Shown here: positions 10,870-22,077 of the stretch, one piece after another
Layout: every line of letters starts with the position of its first letter
Position numbering within the stretch: position 1 is the first letter of the stretch
NCBI GenBank assembly: GCA_025093555.1
Contig: JAIWNF010000055.1
Coordinates: 124,001 to 188,000, forward strand
Length of the DNA: 64,000 nucleotides
Source of the DNA: Circinella umbellata
Taxonomy: Eukaryota > Mucoromycota > Mucoromycetes > Mucorales > Lichtheimiaceae
Direction of reading: 5' to 3'
Program-made: the position numbers and the translations under genes
The notes under the pieces: generated by a model
What the model saw: the letters and a program-made list of their open reading frames with translations, nothing else
Databases searched by the model: none
What the model was told of the DNA's origin: nothing

Positions 10870-12400
10870 TGCTATTTACTATTATTCATAATTCACTGAT
10901 ATTTATATTTTACTTCATAACCTCCTGCTGCATAACGTGCAAGATATGATCTGCACAGAGGAAACTCATGTTTCCTAGAAGCTATAAACTTTGTAATGTA
11001 TAAGAAATCTTGGCAAATCTCTATCGATATCTATTATATCAAAATCACACAGGACCCAGAGCTTATTCACAAAAAAGAAATTTCCATACTATGTTCTCTC
11101 TGTTGTGTCCTACTTATAGCAGACCCGCTTTAACAACATATTTGATTGATATATTTTAACTAAAGAACTATCATACAACATTGAACACGCTTACTACTAG
11201 GCGCGACGCGTCTTTTGGAAGTCAAAGGAAGGGAGTCCCCTCCCCTTTGCGACGCAAACTGCTAAATGACCCGGAGCAAAACGAAGAAGTTCATTTATCT
11301 GAGGAAAACGAGGAAGGGGTTGCTAGTACTATAAAAAAAAAGAAAGAGCACTACTATGGTACGTATTGTTATTTGTTTGACATTGGTTACTGTTACTATC
11401 ACTATTAACCTACTACCTGCTGTACATTCGTATCGAACAAAGAATTCCAGTAATTATCGACAAAGTTGATTCTAAGCTGAAAACAAATAAATCAATATAT
11501 CAACCTGATCCTATCAGCATAATCATATTAATTAACAAGTTATTACTTTGCACAATGATATTTTTTATTCTTATGATAATAATTCCACATGTCTTTAAAT
11601 CGCTTGTCCACATTGAAATGCTTTTTTTGGCATTTTTGCTACTCATGGTCGAAGACAAAATTACTGTACAACTCTTACTATTTCTTATAAAAACCATAAA
11701 TTTTGAAGCAAATGGTACTGTTGAAGAAAGTATTCAGGTTGTCATATCCAGGATACATATGCATTGAAAAAAAAAGAATGGATATCGATGAGCAAAAAGT
11801 TTACCCTTTTTTTTATTAAGATCACGAGACCAACACAAAAAAAAAGCTTATGCAATGTCTATATCATTTTCTGGAGCAAAAAAAAAAAATCATTTTGACA
11901 TAATTGAACCCCCCAACTGAATCTCAAAGATAACTTATTGGAGATAAATGAGACAGGTACCATTGAATATTAGACAAGAAGCACATTCTTATTTTGATTT
12001 AATTTTTTTAATAATGACGATGTATACATTTTATTAAAAGTAGTGATAGAAAGTTTGCTGCAAGTCGTGAGAATTTTGACTTTAATTCATGCATATGCGC
12101 ACCGATGTTTTTGTTACATATTAATGAAAAAAAAAAGGATCATTAATCTTAATCAGTTTATAGTGGAAACGATTTTCAGTACAAAGTCAGTTCTGCGTAA
12201 AAATCAGTTAATCGAACCAGAAATAACAATCGCAACTTTTCTTATTCATTGTCAGGTTAAGAGCCCAATTCTTAATGAGTTTAACTTTTATTTTTTCCAA
12301 CGCATCAGAGTAAAATTGAATATACGTATCACATTAATGCCGGTACGGTAAAGTAATTTTAGAGAGCCATTAAGTAAACCAGTCAAGCGATTATGGAAGG
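10870..12400. other. Intergenic with repeat fragments, no gene supported
   Basis: Holds the GC-rich repeat copy at 11213-11280. Open frames at 11181-11408, 11555-11767 and 12043-12351 have no recognisable motifs and are probably fortuitous in AT-rich DNA. Confidence 0.45.
11213..11280 (-). repeat. Dispersed GC-rich palindromic repeat, copy 1
   Basis: A GC-rich island in AT-rich surroundings. Its reverse complement matches 47459-47520 over about 60 bases (GCTcCGgGTCAtTTA..., then TTGCGTCgCAAAGGGG, then CTCCCtTCCTTTGAC). It contains the hairpin TTTGCGaCGCAAA and a second near-palindrome gggagtcccctccc. Confidence 0.6.
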
Positions 12401-12672
12401 GCAATATCATAACAATATATAAAAACAGAACAGATTAATAAATTAGTTTAAAATAGTTTATTTTATGTACACAACAAGTTTCAGGTTGATAACTTGAATT
12501 TTTTTATCAAAAGGTCTAGTGTCGAAAGTTTCCAGTGTCACTTGAGTGTATTTCTAGTGTCATTAGATGGTAGTACTATTAATATGGCGGTTCAGGGACA
12601 ATATCATAACAGTATATAGCAGAACAATTTTGCAAATTAATTCAAAATAACTCATTTTACACACAATAGAAG
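12401..12672 (+). repeat. Two diverged direct repeats (~75 bp each)
   Basis: Copy 1 at 12401-12478 and copy 2 at 12598-12672 share caatatcataaca(a/g)tatata, cagaaca, and aatagtttattttatgtacacaa versus aataactcattttacacacaa. They are in the same orientation, ~200 bp apart, and look like an old local duplication. Confidence 0.5.
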
Positions 12673-13152
12673 TATTAGCTCGCTAGCTTAGGTTTTTTTT
12701 AAAGCGTTTGATGCATACGTAACAATTCCAGTGATAATTAGGGTGATTTGTAGTAGTAACTTACAGTGTTTTTAGTTGATAAGTAAAAAGCATCTTTATC
12801 AATGCATAAGCCCTGTTTTTCATTTTTTTTTTTTTTTTTAAAAAAAACCTTGTTTCTTCACAGAATCTCCAGTACTATTATGTAATTTCCCAGCGCCAAA
12901 AGTGATTTTTAGGAGCTCCCAGAAGTGTATTGGGTACATGTGGTTTCTGATTATTATCAAAATATTTCATTGTGTTGTTGACTTCTATAATTTATACAAC
13001 TGCTCATCGTATTCTATTTAAATACATTCTTCTTATTGATTAATTGATTGACTGAATTGGTAGTTTATTATCAATATGTTATGAAGGTTATCATTTTTTT
13101 TATCACTAGCAATTAACCCCAGATAGCAGGAACAATTTAAAAAATTAGCTAC

Positions 13153-14163
13153 TATGGTGCATTTCACTTGTAATCGCCAATAATTTCCACTGGTTTCTAG
13201 AGGCTTCAGCTTCACACTAAATCAATATTTTCTAAATCCACACTTTAAGTATTATTTTTAAGCTTATTATAAACAGTTATTAAAGTTTAGAAAGTTGTAA
13301 AAATGTTTTAAAAAAAAGCTGAAGCTTGTCAAAGTTGGTCGGTCATAGCTCATTTCTGACCATTTTGGCTGGGCAAGAGACAAAATTGAAAGATGAAAAC
13401 TACATATCGGAGTTCTTAAGCATTGGTGGAGCAAATCACGTGATATGAGTTGTAGGTGAAAATCTTAGAATGAGCTGTATCACAGTATCACAATATTGGA
13501 ATCTAAGGCTATTATATAAAGATAAGAAACTATGGAAAAGAATTTTTAGTCTACTAAAAATGTACATATATTTGATAAAGTTTACTGCATTTAATAATAA
13601 TGCTTAAACAAATTGATTGTACTATATTCCTCACATGTATAAGCTTCCTTCTTATTACAGTAGTGTACTGTGATTATTTTTGCTATTACTTAAAAAGAAA
13701 TAAGAAAATAGAAAGTTCTAAATTCCAAGTGCTAATATTAATTGCAGAATTGATTCTGCAAAGAATTAAATACTAAAGGCAATGTAATACTAGGTACATA
13801 GACACGTTTCTTGATTTTGGTTTATACAAAGCACAAGAAAAAAAATGTAAAATAAGGAGGGAGTCAGTTTTAAGTTTTAAGCTGTGATATAAGAATATTG
13901 AGTAATGTAATGTATCTATCTGCTTAAGTTTATAAATACATATTAGTGTTTTATTAGAACGTAATCATATCATAAGCCTACAAAAGAAGTAGTAAAACTT
14001 ATTAAAAGTTTGAGTATAGAACACACAACTTTATGATGGCGCAAAAACAACTAAATGTATAAGTAATAACTGTAACACAAATCACCAAATAAAGAAGCGG
14101 ATTTTAAAATTGAAAAATTGAAATAAAATAAATTATTGGCGATTACAAGTGAAATGCACCATA
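13153..14163. mobile_element. Non-autonomous Tc1/mariner-like DNA element with 32-bp TIRs
   Basis: The 34 bases at 13153-13186 (starting TATGGTGCATTTCACTTGTA) are the exact reverse complement of 14130-14163. If the outer TA on each side is the target-site duplication, the terminal inverted repeats are 32 bp, starting TGGTGCATTTCACTTG, and the element is 1,007 bp (13155-14161). TA duplication plus perfect TIRs is the signature of the Tc1/mariner superfamily. The interior has no transposase-like frame, so the copy is non-autonomous. Perfect TIR identity suggests fairly recent movement. The 60-codon minus-strand frame at 13033-13215 is only the left TIR read through. Confidence 0.75.
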
Positions 14164-15839
14164 CGTACATCACACGTATCTTCTGTAATCTTTTCATTTC
14201 AATTCAACCATAGTTGATTTTCCAGTATGTTCTTTAGCTACCAGGTTAGCTTCAAAATTGAATCTGTATTTGTTAAACCAGTACATATTTCCTCATATGG
14301 GAAGTACCGGTTAAACAGGAAAATTGCTGTATATATTTTTGCCGGATAGAACTGTTTTATCATAAATATTATAATACATTTTTAATTCTTTGTCTGTGCT
14401 CTGAGAATATTATAGTTATTCAACCAATCATATAGTTTTTCTCGGTTGTTTTTCATAACTAGTTCAATATGGATAGACTTATGATTCTCTTTATAGTTAA
14501 ACGGAACGGACACATGGCTAAAAGATTGGGCGGCTCTGTTTGGTTTATGTACCGCCAAGGATATGAAATATTCGTAACAAAAAAAAAATAACAAGTTACA
14601 ATCTAAAATTTTCGTTGTACATTAAGTTTGAGTTGCAAATAATATAATGCAAACGTTTCTGACTATAATGGTAGACCCAGAAAAGTTTGACATACTTTCT
14701 TCTTTTGGAATCAAATGGGAAAAAAATACACGTGGTGGAAACGAATTATACATATTATATAAAACGGAGAAAGAAAGAGCCGATATTGTTTTCTCAAAGC
14801 GCCGAAGTACGTTGTCACTAATTTGTATAAGTGAGAAAAATTATATCAGCATGAGTTGCTCTATTAAAATGTAAGAGTCAAGCAAAGGAACAGCAATGAC
14901 TTGTATTTATTTGCTGTCGCCAACTTTATCCTCTTTTTCATCAATGAAGTTGTTAATTTGATATCGGGCAATTAAAAATTTATGCTAAAACAACTTTCAA
15001 TAGTTATCATTGGCTTTTGGTGCATTGAAAGAAAAAAAAAACTCTTTTATACACAAACCGCATGTGTATGGTTTTTTTTAATATGAAGTTCTTATTTTCA
15101 GGAGAAGATAGGAAATAAAATTGATTATATTGCTGATTTACCTAGAACTAGAAAACTCAATAAATTTTGTACACATACTACCAGTTCGGACCAGTAGAAT
15201 TTTATCTGTTGTTAATAATATCTAGGTAGTAGTAGTGAGGACGTTAGTTTAGTTATTGTATTACGTTTACCTATTTCTTTTTATTGCTCGGGCTATGGCG
15301 CGGGCACGCCGAACTCTCATCTATTCTGAAAAGAGTCCACTATAAGTACGTAACAACAATTACTTAAAAAGATTTTCATCATGTACATTATTTGTTGGTT
15401 TAAAATAACTATAGTTCATAGACATGAGTATCACAAATAGTGACGATAGGTTTTGAAGATGAAATGCATTATTATCTGACTCAAGCATAAAATATATCAT
15501 GAGAGAGTAATAAAGTAACCCATGATTGAAACAACTGTTGTGTCATGGTTAATTGTAATAATCTATGTTCTTTTATTGGGTTGAAAAACCTAGAATTTCA
15601 TGCTGTCAAACTTGCATAATATTTAGATAGTCGTACGGTTTTATGGGAAGCGGTGTACATAGGATGGGGGCCTCACCATGGTAACAAAACTGTTGTGCAA
15701 CTTTAATGTTATGGCGATGTTTGTAGGCGGGTAACTTAAGAAAAAAAAAGTAGCAAAGCTCCGCATAACATTGTGTGTTAATCTCTCCCTTTCCTCCTCT
15801 TTTTTTTTTTTTTAAAAAAAAATAACCTTGGTGACAGGT
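14164..15839. other. Gene-poor interval with two unassigned small ORFs
   Basis: A 70-codon minus-strand frame (14594-14382) and a 75-codon plus-strand frame (14647-14874) diverge across a 52-bp gap and have somewhat protein-like composition, but no motif I recognise. The remainder (14875-15839) shows nothing coding and ends in a T16/A9 tract near 15800-15825. Confidence 0.35.
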
Positions 15840-16148
15840 TTAAGCTTTCTCTTTTTCGGGTGGAGGCACAAAAAGAAAAGCTCGTTGCCACTTTATTTTT
15901 TTTCTGTTTTTTTTTTGTTTTACTATTAATAATAATAATAATAATAATATATACCTAATGGATGTCCCTTTTGAGGATTCTCCACAACAACTACCGTCTG
16001 GTAATGGAGACGATGTAGCTTTTAATACTTTTATTGGCGTTTTGGTATCCGTTTGTGGCAATGTAATTTGGCTATACTTTCTTTCCCCATGGTGACGAGA
16101 TTCGAAAACGATTATACATATGCATTCTTTAGATAAAAGTAAACTCAT
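15840..16148 (-). CDS. Hypothetical small protein (doubtful)
   Basis: A 102-codon frame. Codons 1-65 look protein-like (HHGERKYSQITLPQTDTK, SPLPDGSCCGESSKG) and end at a GTATAT that could be a donor. The rest is poly-Leu/Lys read from an AAT/TTA repeat and a T-rich tract, resembling an intron. A spliced version is possible, but I could not choose the acceptor. No family recognised; it is divergent from the NIPA-like gene 207 bp away. Confidence 0.3.
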   Translation of the reverse strand: MSLLLSKECICIIVFESRHHGERKYSQITLPQTDTKTPIKVLKATSSPLPDGSCCGESSKGTSIRYILLLLLLLIVKQKKNRKKIKWQRAFLFVPPPEKEKA

Positions 16149-16354
16149 GAAACATACAATGCCTTTTTCTATATATACAGATGCTTATTTCAGTTGCACT
16201 TAATGTTCAAAAACTTGCAGTAAGTTTTATTTCAATATATTCGAGTTGTCTTTAAAAGTAAAAGATAAGAGTGTTTTTCAAAAGGTGATTATTAACTCAA
16301 ACAATCTAGCATAATAAAATTCAAGAAAATCAAGTTGCCACGTATTTTGCTAAT

Positions 16355-18845
16355 ATGGATGAACCACCAAGATGGATATCAACTGCACCATCATATTATG
16401 CAAATAATTCTTTCTTTCCAGATGATGGATATTCATCCCCTCGTTCATCAGAAGAACTTCAGCGATCTGAAGAAGAAGAACTAGAACATCAAAAATTCAT
16501 TATGGCAATGGCTCAAGAACAAACGCGAGGAGAGTCTGATTATTTGAAATCAAAACTTTGGTGGCTCGGTATTTCTTTAATGGTATTAGGTGAAGTTGGT
16601 AACTTTGTGGGTAAGTAGTTTCTTTTGGCTTTTTCTTTTTTTTTTCCCGCCCTTTTTTAGTTATTCGGTCTTAACCTTCCCACCTTCTTCCCCCAAGAAA
16701 ACGTTTTTTCATCCGTCTCCCCCCCCATATTCTTAAAAATATTTCAACTAACAAAATTGTACTATTTTTTTATGTATTATGATAATAGCATATGGATTTG
16801 CACCAGCTTCGACTATTGCACCATTAGGAACGACGACACTTGTTACAAATGTCATATTAGCACCCCTGATGTTAAAGGAAGTGTTTCGAAAAAGAGACCT
16901 TCTTGGTGTAGTTTTGGCCGTTTTAGGTGCTGGAATGGTGGTTCTGAGTTCTAACTCTGAGGAAACTGCTGTAAGTTTTTATTAATAAGGATGATTATAG
17001 TATAAAACGTTTTTTTGTACGTGTAAACGTGTGTGTCTGTAAATGCATCTATATTATTTTTTTTCTTCCAATAATCGATGCTAATAATATAATCTAATAT
17101 TTCACTTTCAAATTTTTTTTATGTGCAAATTACAGTTGTCACCGGATCTTATTATGGAAGCACTGACACAGACCAGGTCATTAATCTTTTTTATAATTAC
17201 CGGGATTATGATTACTGCTTTGACGATATTATCACCTATCTATGGATCTCAGAGTATCATGATTGATCTTGGATTAGTTGCAATTTATGGTAAAGTGATA
17301 TATTCTTGATTATTTTAGTTTTAGACTGAAAAAAAAGATACCATATAATTTAACGTAATCATTATTATTTTATTTAGGTGGATATACTGTCTTGTGTACC
17401 AAAAGTGTGGCGTCGTTATTAAGCTTATCCTTCCTCAAAATGTTTGCGTATGTACCAAAAAAAATTGCTTTTGGTAGTGAAATTTATATTTTCTATAAAA
17501 CAAAAAAAAAGCATAAAGTACTCACGTGTTATTATTTGTTTATATGTATTATTATTATTTTTGTTCTATGAATCTTAGATTCCCCGTGTCTTATGTGTTG
17601 ATTCTAGTACTTGTATTTACAGCCGTTCTCCAAATCAAATATTTGAATAAGGCATTACAACGATTCGATTCTACAGAAGTCATTCCAACTCAATTTGTGC
17701 TATTCACAATTTCTGCTATTGCAGGAAGTGCTGTTCTTTATCATGATTTCGATAATATGACCATGGATCAAACTTCAAGGTAAATCCATTAATTAATATT
17801 ATTATTTACTTTATTTTGGTATACAGCAGTGATGTTAAGCTTGAAGTTGAATTTTAGATTTATGACGGGTTGTGCAATTGAATTTCTTGGAGTCTATTTA
17901 ATCACTTCGAAACGAAATAAACAAGCACCCGCATTATCAATAAGGGCTGATAGCACATCTTCAGTTGAATTTACTACAACAACAATGAATAATACACCAG
18001 TGGATGAAGCAGTTTATGTGTCTGAAACAGATGTAGAAGCAGCAGTACCCTCTGACAATCAAGCACTGAACACCAATTCGAATATACAACCAATATCAGC
18101 AGCAACCACTAATAATCCATCCACAACCGCAATCTCCTCTTCTCCTCGAGCTCGTTTTGCACCCGATCCCGAATTCCCACGACGTTCACTTACAACTCGT
18201 ACAGATGGTACTCTTAATTCAAATAGAATGAGTGCAACGTTTAGATCACCAAATACCCATGCTAATCCATCATCAGTAACACACGACGACTGGCATGGTA
18301 ACACTAACAGCAATGCAGCGAGTGCAAAACAACAAGCTCGTCGAAAAAGACGAAGTTCTGTATTTAGAGGTATTTCACTTACATCTCAACTTGTGGATCG
18401 CATTAATGAAGATCCTCCGCATCATCAGCAACAACCCATCCAGTTACCACCTTCATCACCTACTTGGCAACAAGCCTTTGGGTTACATAGTCATCATCGT
18501 CGTGGTGATTCTTTGACCGCTTTTGGTAATATTATTTCAGGTTTGACAGGTAACAGTGGTAATCATAACAACAACAATCCAGCCACGGGTACACCAGGAA
18601 CAGTGTCCCCACCGAATAACACTTCCTCATCCACATCACTTTTACAGCATCATCAATCAGATACATTTGTTTTACCTATTGAATCAGATGCCGATGCTGT
18701 GGAAATAGATATCCCTACTGCATCTACATTGTCTTCACAACGTAATAGCGAAGATGATCGTGAGTTGGTTCCTCTCGGATCCAAGAGAAATTCGGCGCGA
18801 TTGGTTAATATTGAGGAAAATACCGAATATAGAGATTTGAGTTAA
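16355..18845 (+). CDS. NIPA-family magnesium transporter (SLC57-like)
   Basis: Six exons: 16355-16610, 16789-16970, 17136-17289, 17378-17447, 17579-17779, 17858-18845; about 616 residues. After a hydrophilic N-terminus with an acidic patch, a chain of hydrophobic helices begins (WWLGISLMVLGEVGNFVAYG). Diagnostic NIPA/DUF803 motifs follow: FAPASTIAPLGTTTLVTN, LLGVVLAVLGAGMVVL, YLNKALQRFDSTEVIPTQFV, and FLGVYLITSKR. NIPA proteins carry Mg2+ across plasma or endosomal membranes. The last ~290 residues form a long Ser/Thr/Asn-rich, presumably cytosolic, disordered tail with Arg-rich patches. The family core is ~320 residues, so the tail is an extension. 5' half intron-rich, tail in one exon. Confidence 0.9.
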
Positions 18846-19278
18846 TGATACCCTCCCCCCCCCACTTTTCCCTCGCTCGCGCTCGAAAACACACATAATA
18901 CACACATTGTTATTCTTTTATTATTTATCCTCATTTAAAAAAACAGTTTCTTCTTCCCCCCCCCTATTAACCTTTGTTATATACTGTATTGTATCAAAAA
19001 TGTATTCTCGTGCTTTTTTTTAATATTAATTGTGTCAAGTGTAATGTGTTTTCTTCCCTCACCCCCCCTCCAAAAAAAATAATGATGTCCTAATTTTTTA
19101 CTTCATCATAATATTTTTAGCTTACTAATTTTTCTTTCTTATATCCCTCAAATACAATTCACCAATGAGCAAAAAAAAAAAAAGAAACGATACTATGATA
19201 AATAAAATAATAAATATATGTATACGTTATAATAAAAAAAAAAGTAGAGTAGGAGACAAAATTTAGTCCTTAATGTTT
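18846..19278. other. Shared 3' region of convergent genes
   Basis: About 430 bp between the stop of the NIPA-like gene and the stop of TRM82. Contains several C-runs and A/T runs as expected of 3' untranslated sequence; no other gene is seen. Confidence 0.5.
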
Positions 19279-21208
19279 TTATTCTTCAACTTTTCGTTTC
19301 TTATTTTTGTTACGAGCTTTATCCGGAGGTGTTTGTACAAAATCAGGAAGATCAAGTAATTTTCGAAGGCCAAAGATGGTGTATAAATCAGGGATTTTCT
19401 CAACTAATAACAACAGCGACAATAATAATGTATTAATTAATGTATATGGTACTTATATCAAAAAAAAAATATCCACTTACCAAGGCCAGTCTCAACGGAA
19501 TTGATTTTCTTTACAAGTGGTTCATCAGAACTCAAACGTTCATACTAATTATTATAATTTAGATATTTGTATATATAACCGAAATTATTAGATACCATTT
19601 CCATCCAGATTCTGTACATCATTCTTCTGTTACTTTTTATTGTGTTTGTTTTACCTTTCCATCCTTTTCTTCGAAAATAGCAAATAAATCGTCCTTTTCT
19701 TCAGCAACAGCAAGAGTCACCCATAATCTATTTTGTAAATCAAAGCATGCATCCAATACAGAAGAACCAGTTTCAAGAGTACTCTTGTATACAAGTTTGT
19801 TATCTGAAGTCCATTCCAAAAGAACAATAGCATTGGTCCTAACATAATCACATATTAATTCCTAATAAAAGAATGCTTTATGAATAGTAAAAAAAGAAAA
19901 AAAGTAACATACTTTGCAAATACAATGGCAATCAATTTTTTGGTGGGATCAATTGCAAGTTTTCGTACCATGGGTTCTTCAGAATTGGCATCAGTTGCCT
20001 ATATATGAATAAGCAATAGTTAATAACGCTAGATAAAATAAAGGCAGAGAAATAAAGATATTACTATACATTACCTTTGCCATATAAGGCTGAATATACT
20101 CCTTGATATTTAAAGATTGAACTTCCTTTCCTTTCAAGAACTCCCATACACGGATAGTATTATCACCACCAGCAGAAATTAACAAAGATTCATCCCATGG
20201 GAATACTTGAATATAGGTAACAACGCTAGTATATACATAATAAATAATTATTTAGTATTATGTATATATATATATCTTTATCCAAACCATAATTTTTACT
20301 TACTCGGAATGACCAAGACAGAAGTTTTCAATATTATATCCATTAGGATATCGGCTCACACGAATATGTTCATCACGATCAGATGTAACAATAAATTTTT
20401 CATCCTTTGATAAAGTCTATTTATTTATAATCATGTTGGTTTTTTTTTTCGATAATAAAAACAGAGCAAAACAGAACGTTATTACACTTACCATATCTGT
20501 CACCATGGAAACATGGCCAACAATAGGTTCTAATTTTTCAGCTTCCTTTTGATCTTCTTGGTTCTTGTTAGGATGACTAAAATAGAATATATTAAACATG
20601 GTTATTTTTTTTTTTGGTTCAGATAAATCTACATAATGTAGAAGTAGTGGGAGAAATATAAAATAAAAAAAAGGGACTTACGCATAGACATCGCCGAATT
20701 TATCAGCAATAACAATTTCTGTCGAATCATTGTTGAATTGAAATGAGTTTACTCGTTTATGAGCAACTCTAGATGTATTATTTTAGTGATCATGGATTTA
20801 TGATATGATTATTTTGCAATTCAACTGATAATAACATACCTTGAGAGTTTAAGAGACCAGTTAGAAGTGTCATATACATTAATCTTTTTATCATCACCAG
20901 TAGCTGCAAGCAAAGAGCCATCGTTATTAAAGGTCATAACACGATATAACTCGCTATATTCTTGTTTACGTTCATTCTCGCTAATGGGTTTGATAGCCTC
21001 ACCGGTACTATTTATTATTGAATTTAGATCGATCAACGTGCTTTTCTTTTTTTGCTATATGGACTACATGCATATATGTATTAATGTATAGAACAAGGTG
21101 TTAATTTTACCTTGTGTTCATAACAATGAATTGCTTTCCATTGGCAAGCACGATCTCTGGTTTGGAAGGGCTGTGAACAGCAGTTGTAAATGGAATTCGA
21201 AGTGACAT
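19279..21208 (-). CDS. TRM82: tRNA (guanine-N7) methyltransferase non-catalytic WD40 subunit
   Basis: Ten exons on the minus strand: 21208-21111, 21007-20840, 20768-20682, 20576-20492, 20416-20304, 20225-20075, 19998-19913, 19838-19655, 19544-19481, 19403-19279; phases close to about 386 residues. The protein is a WD40 propeller with the TRM82/WDR4 pattern: [54 protein letters not shown], then [13 protein letters not shown]. In yeast and man this subunit binds the catalytic methyltransferase Trm8/METTL1 and supports m7G46 in tRNA. The C-terminus is basic (KNKKRKVEE), a probable nuclear signal. Divergent from POL2, 869 bp between starts. Confidence in the exact symbol is lower than in the WD40 call. 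Confidence 0.88.
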
Positions 21209-22077
21209 GATTGTTCGGTTGAAACAAGGAAATACAATGAAAAAAAAAAAAATTAAATGCAAATTTTGCCAACTAATTTACTCCGTCGATTTTCCTTTGG
21301 ATTAAAATCTTATACAAACCAGCTCTTTCTCGAACTAAATTATTTTAATTAAGTATAAATATACTAAATAAACAAGTAAAACCATAAATATATGCTATTT
21401 TCTATGACAATATATTGTTATATGTATTATATCAGCATAATTGGATCCTTTATTATCGAAAACCTATTCTTTTTTACAGAAAAAAAGCTTGATTTTCTCT
21501 TCTAAAATTCGAAATAAACGATTTTAGTGATCATGTACTATACTTAAAAGAACACACTCTTTATTTATATATCAAAGTAATTATTAATGTAAAATTACTG
21601 TATATTCAAAGATGATATATAATTAGTTAATACGTTCAAGAAAATCTCTTTTCCTCTGACTTTTGATAGCTTGGAGATATAAACTTAGGTTTAAATGTAA
21701 TAAAATGAAGATAAAAGCATTATAAAATACTCATATCTATGTCTTTTCCCTTCGTGTTCCTAAGATCAATTAGTATTATAAAACTAGAAAACCCCCCTCC
21801 CCCCTTTTTTTTCTCTTGCATTGAAAATAATCATAATGGGGTGTGATCGCCACGTACATACGCGTGAATTCGCGTTACGCGAATTTTCTAGTTCACAAAA
21901 ACTGGGATTTTTTTTTCAAGCAGAGCAATATATAATTTTTTTTTTTTTTGCTCTTCTTTCTTCCACCACACACAGACACACACATACCTCCGTGTATACT
22001 ACTACCTTCCCTTCCCTCTACCCCTCTTTCTTCGCCCCTTTTTATATATATATAAATATATATAATATTTAACCACA
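21209..22077. promoter_or_regulatory. Divergent promoter region TRM82 / POL2
   Basis: 869 bp between the two start codons. Holds the palindromic GC-rich site at 21860-21885, a C/T-rich tract at about 21955-22040 with a CA repeat, then TATATATATAAATATATATAA just before the POL2 ATG. The TA-rich stretch is probably 5' leader/core promoter. Confidence 0.5.
21860..21885. promoter_or_regulatory. MCB / E2F-like cell-cycle element upstream of POL2
   Basis: ACGCGT at 21860-21865 is the exact MluI cell-cycle box bound by MBF in yeasts. It is followed at 21867-21885 by a perfect palindrome, AATTCGCGT-T-ACGCGAATT, which contains two TTCGCG cores. These GC-rich words stand out from AT-rich flanks, ~210 bp upstream of a core S-phase gene. 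Binding is inferred, not shown. Confidence 0.6.

Noticed and set aside
13033..13215. 60-codon minus-strand gene
   Set aside because: It is the left terminal inverted repeat of the Tc1/mariner-like element read through; the same peptide appears from the right repeat.
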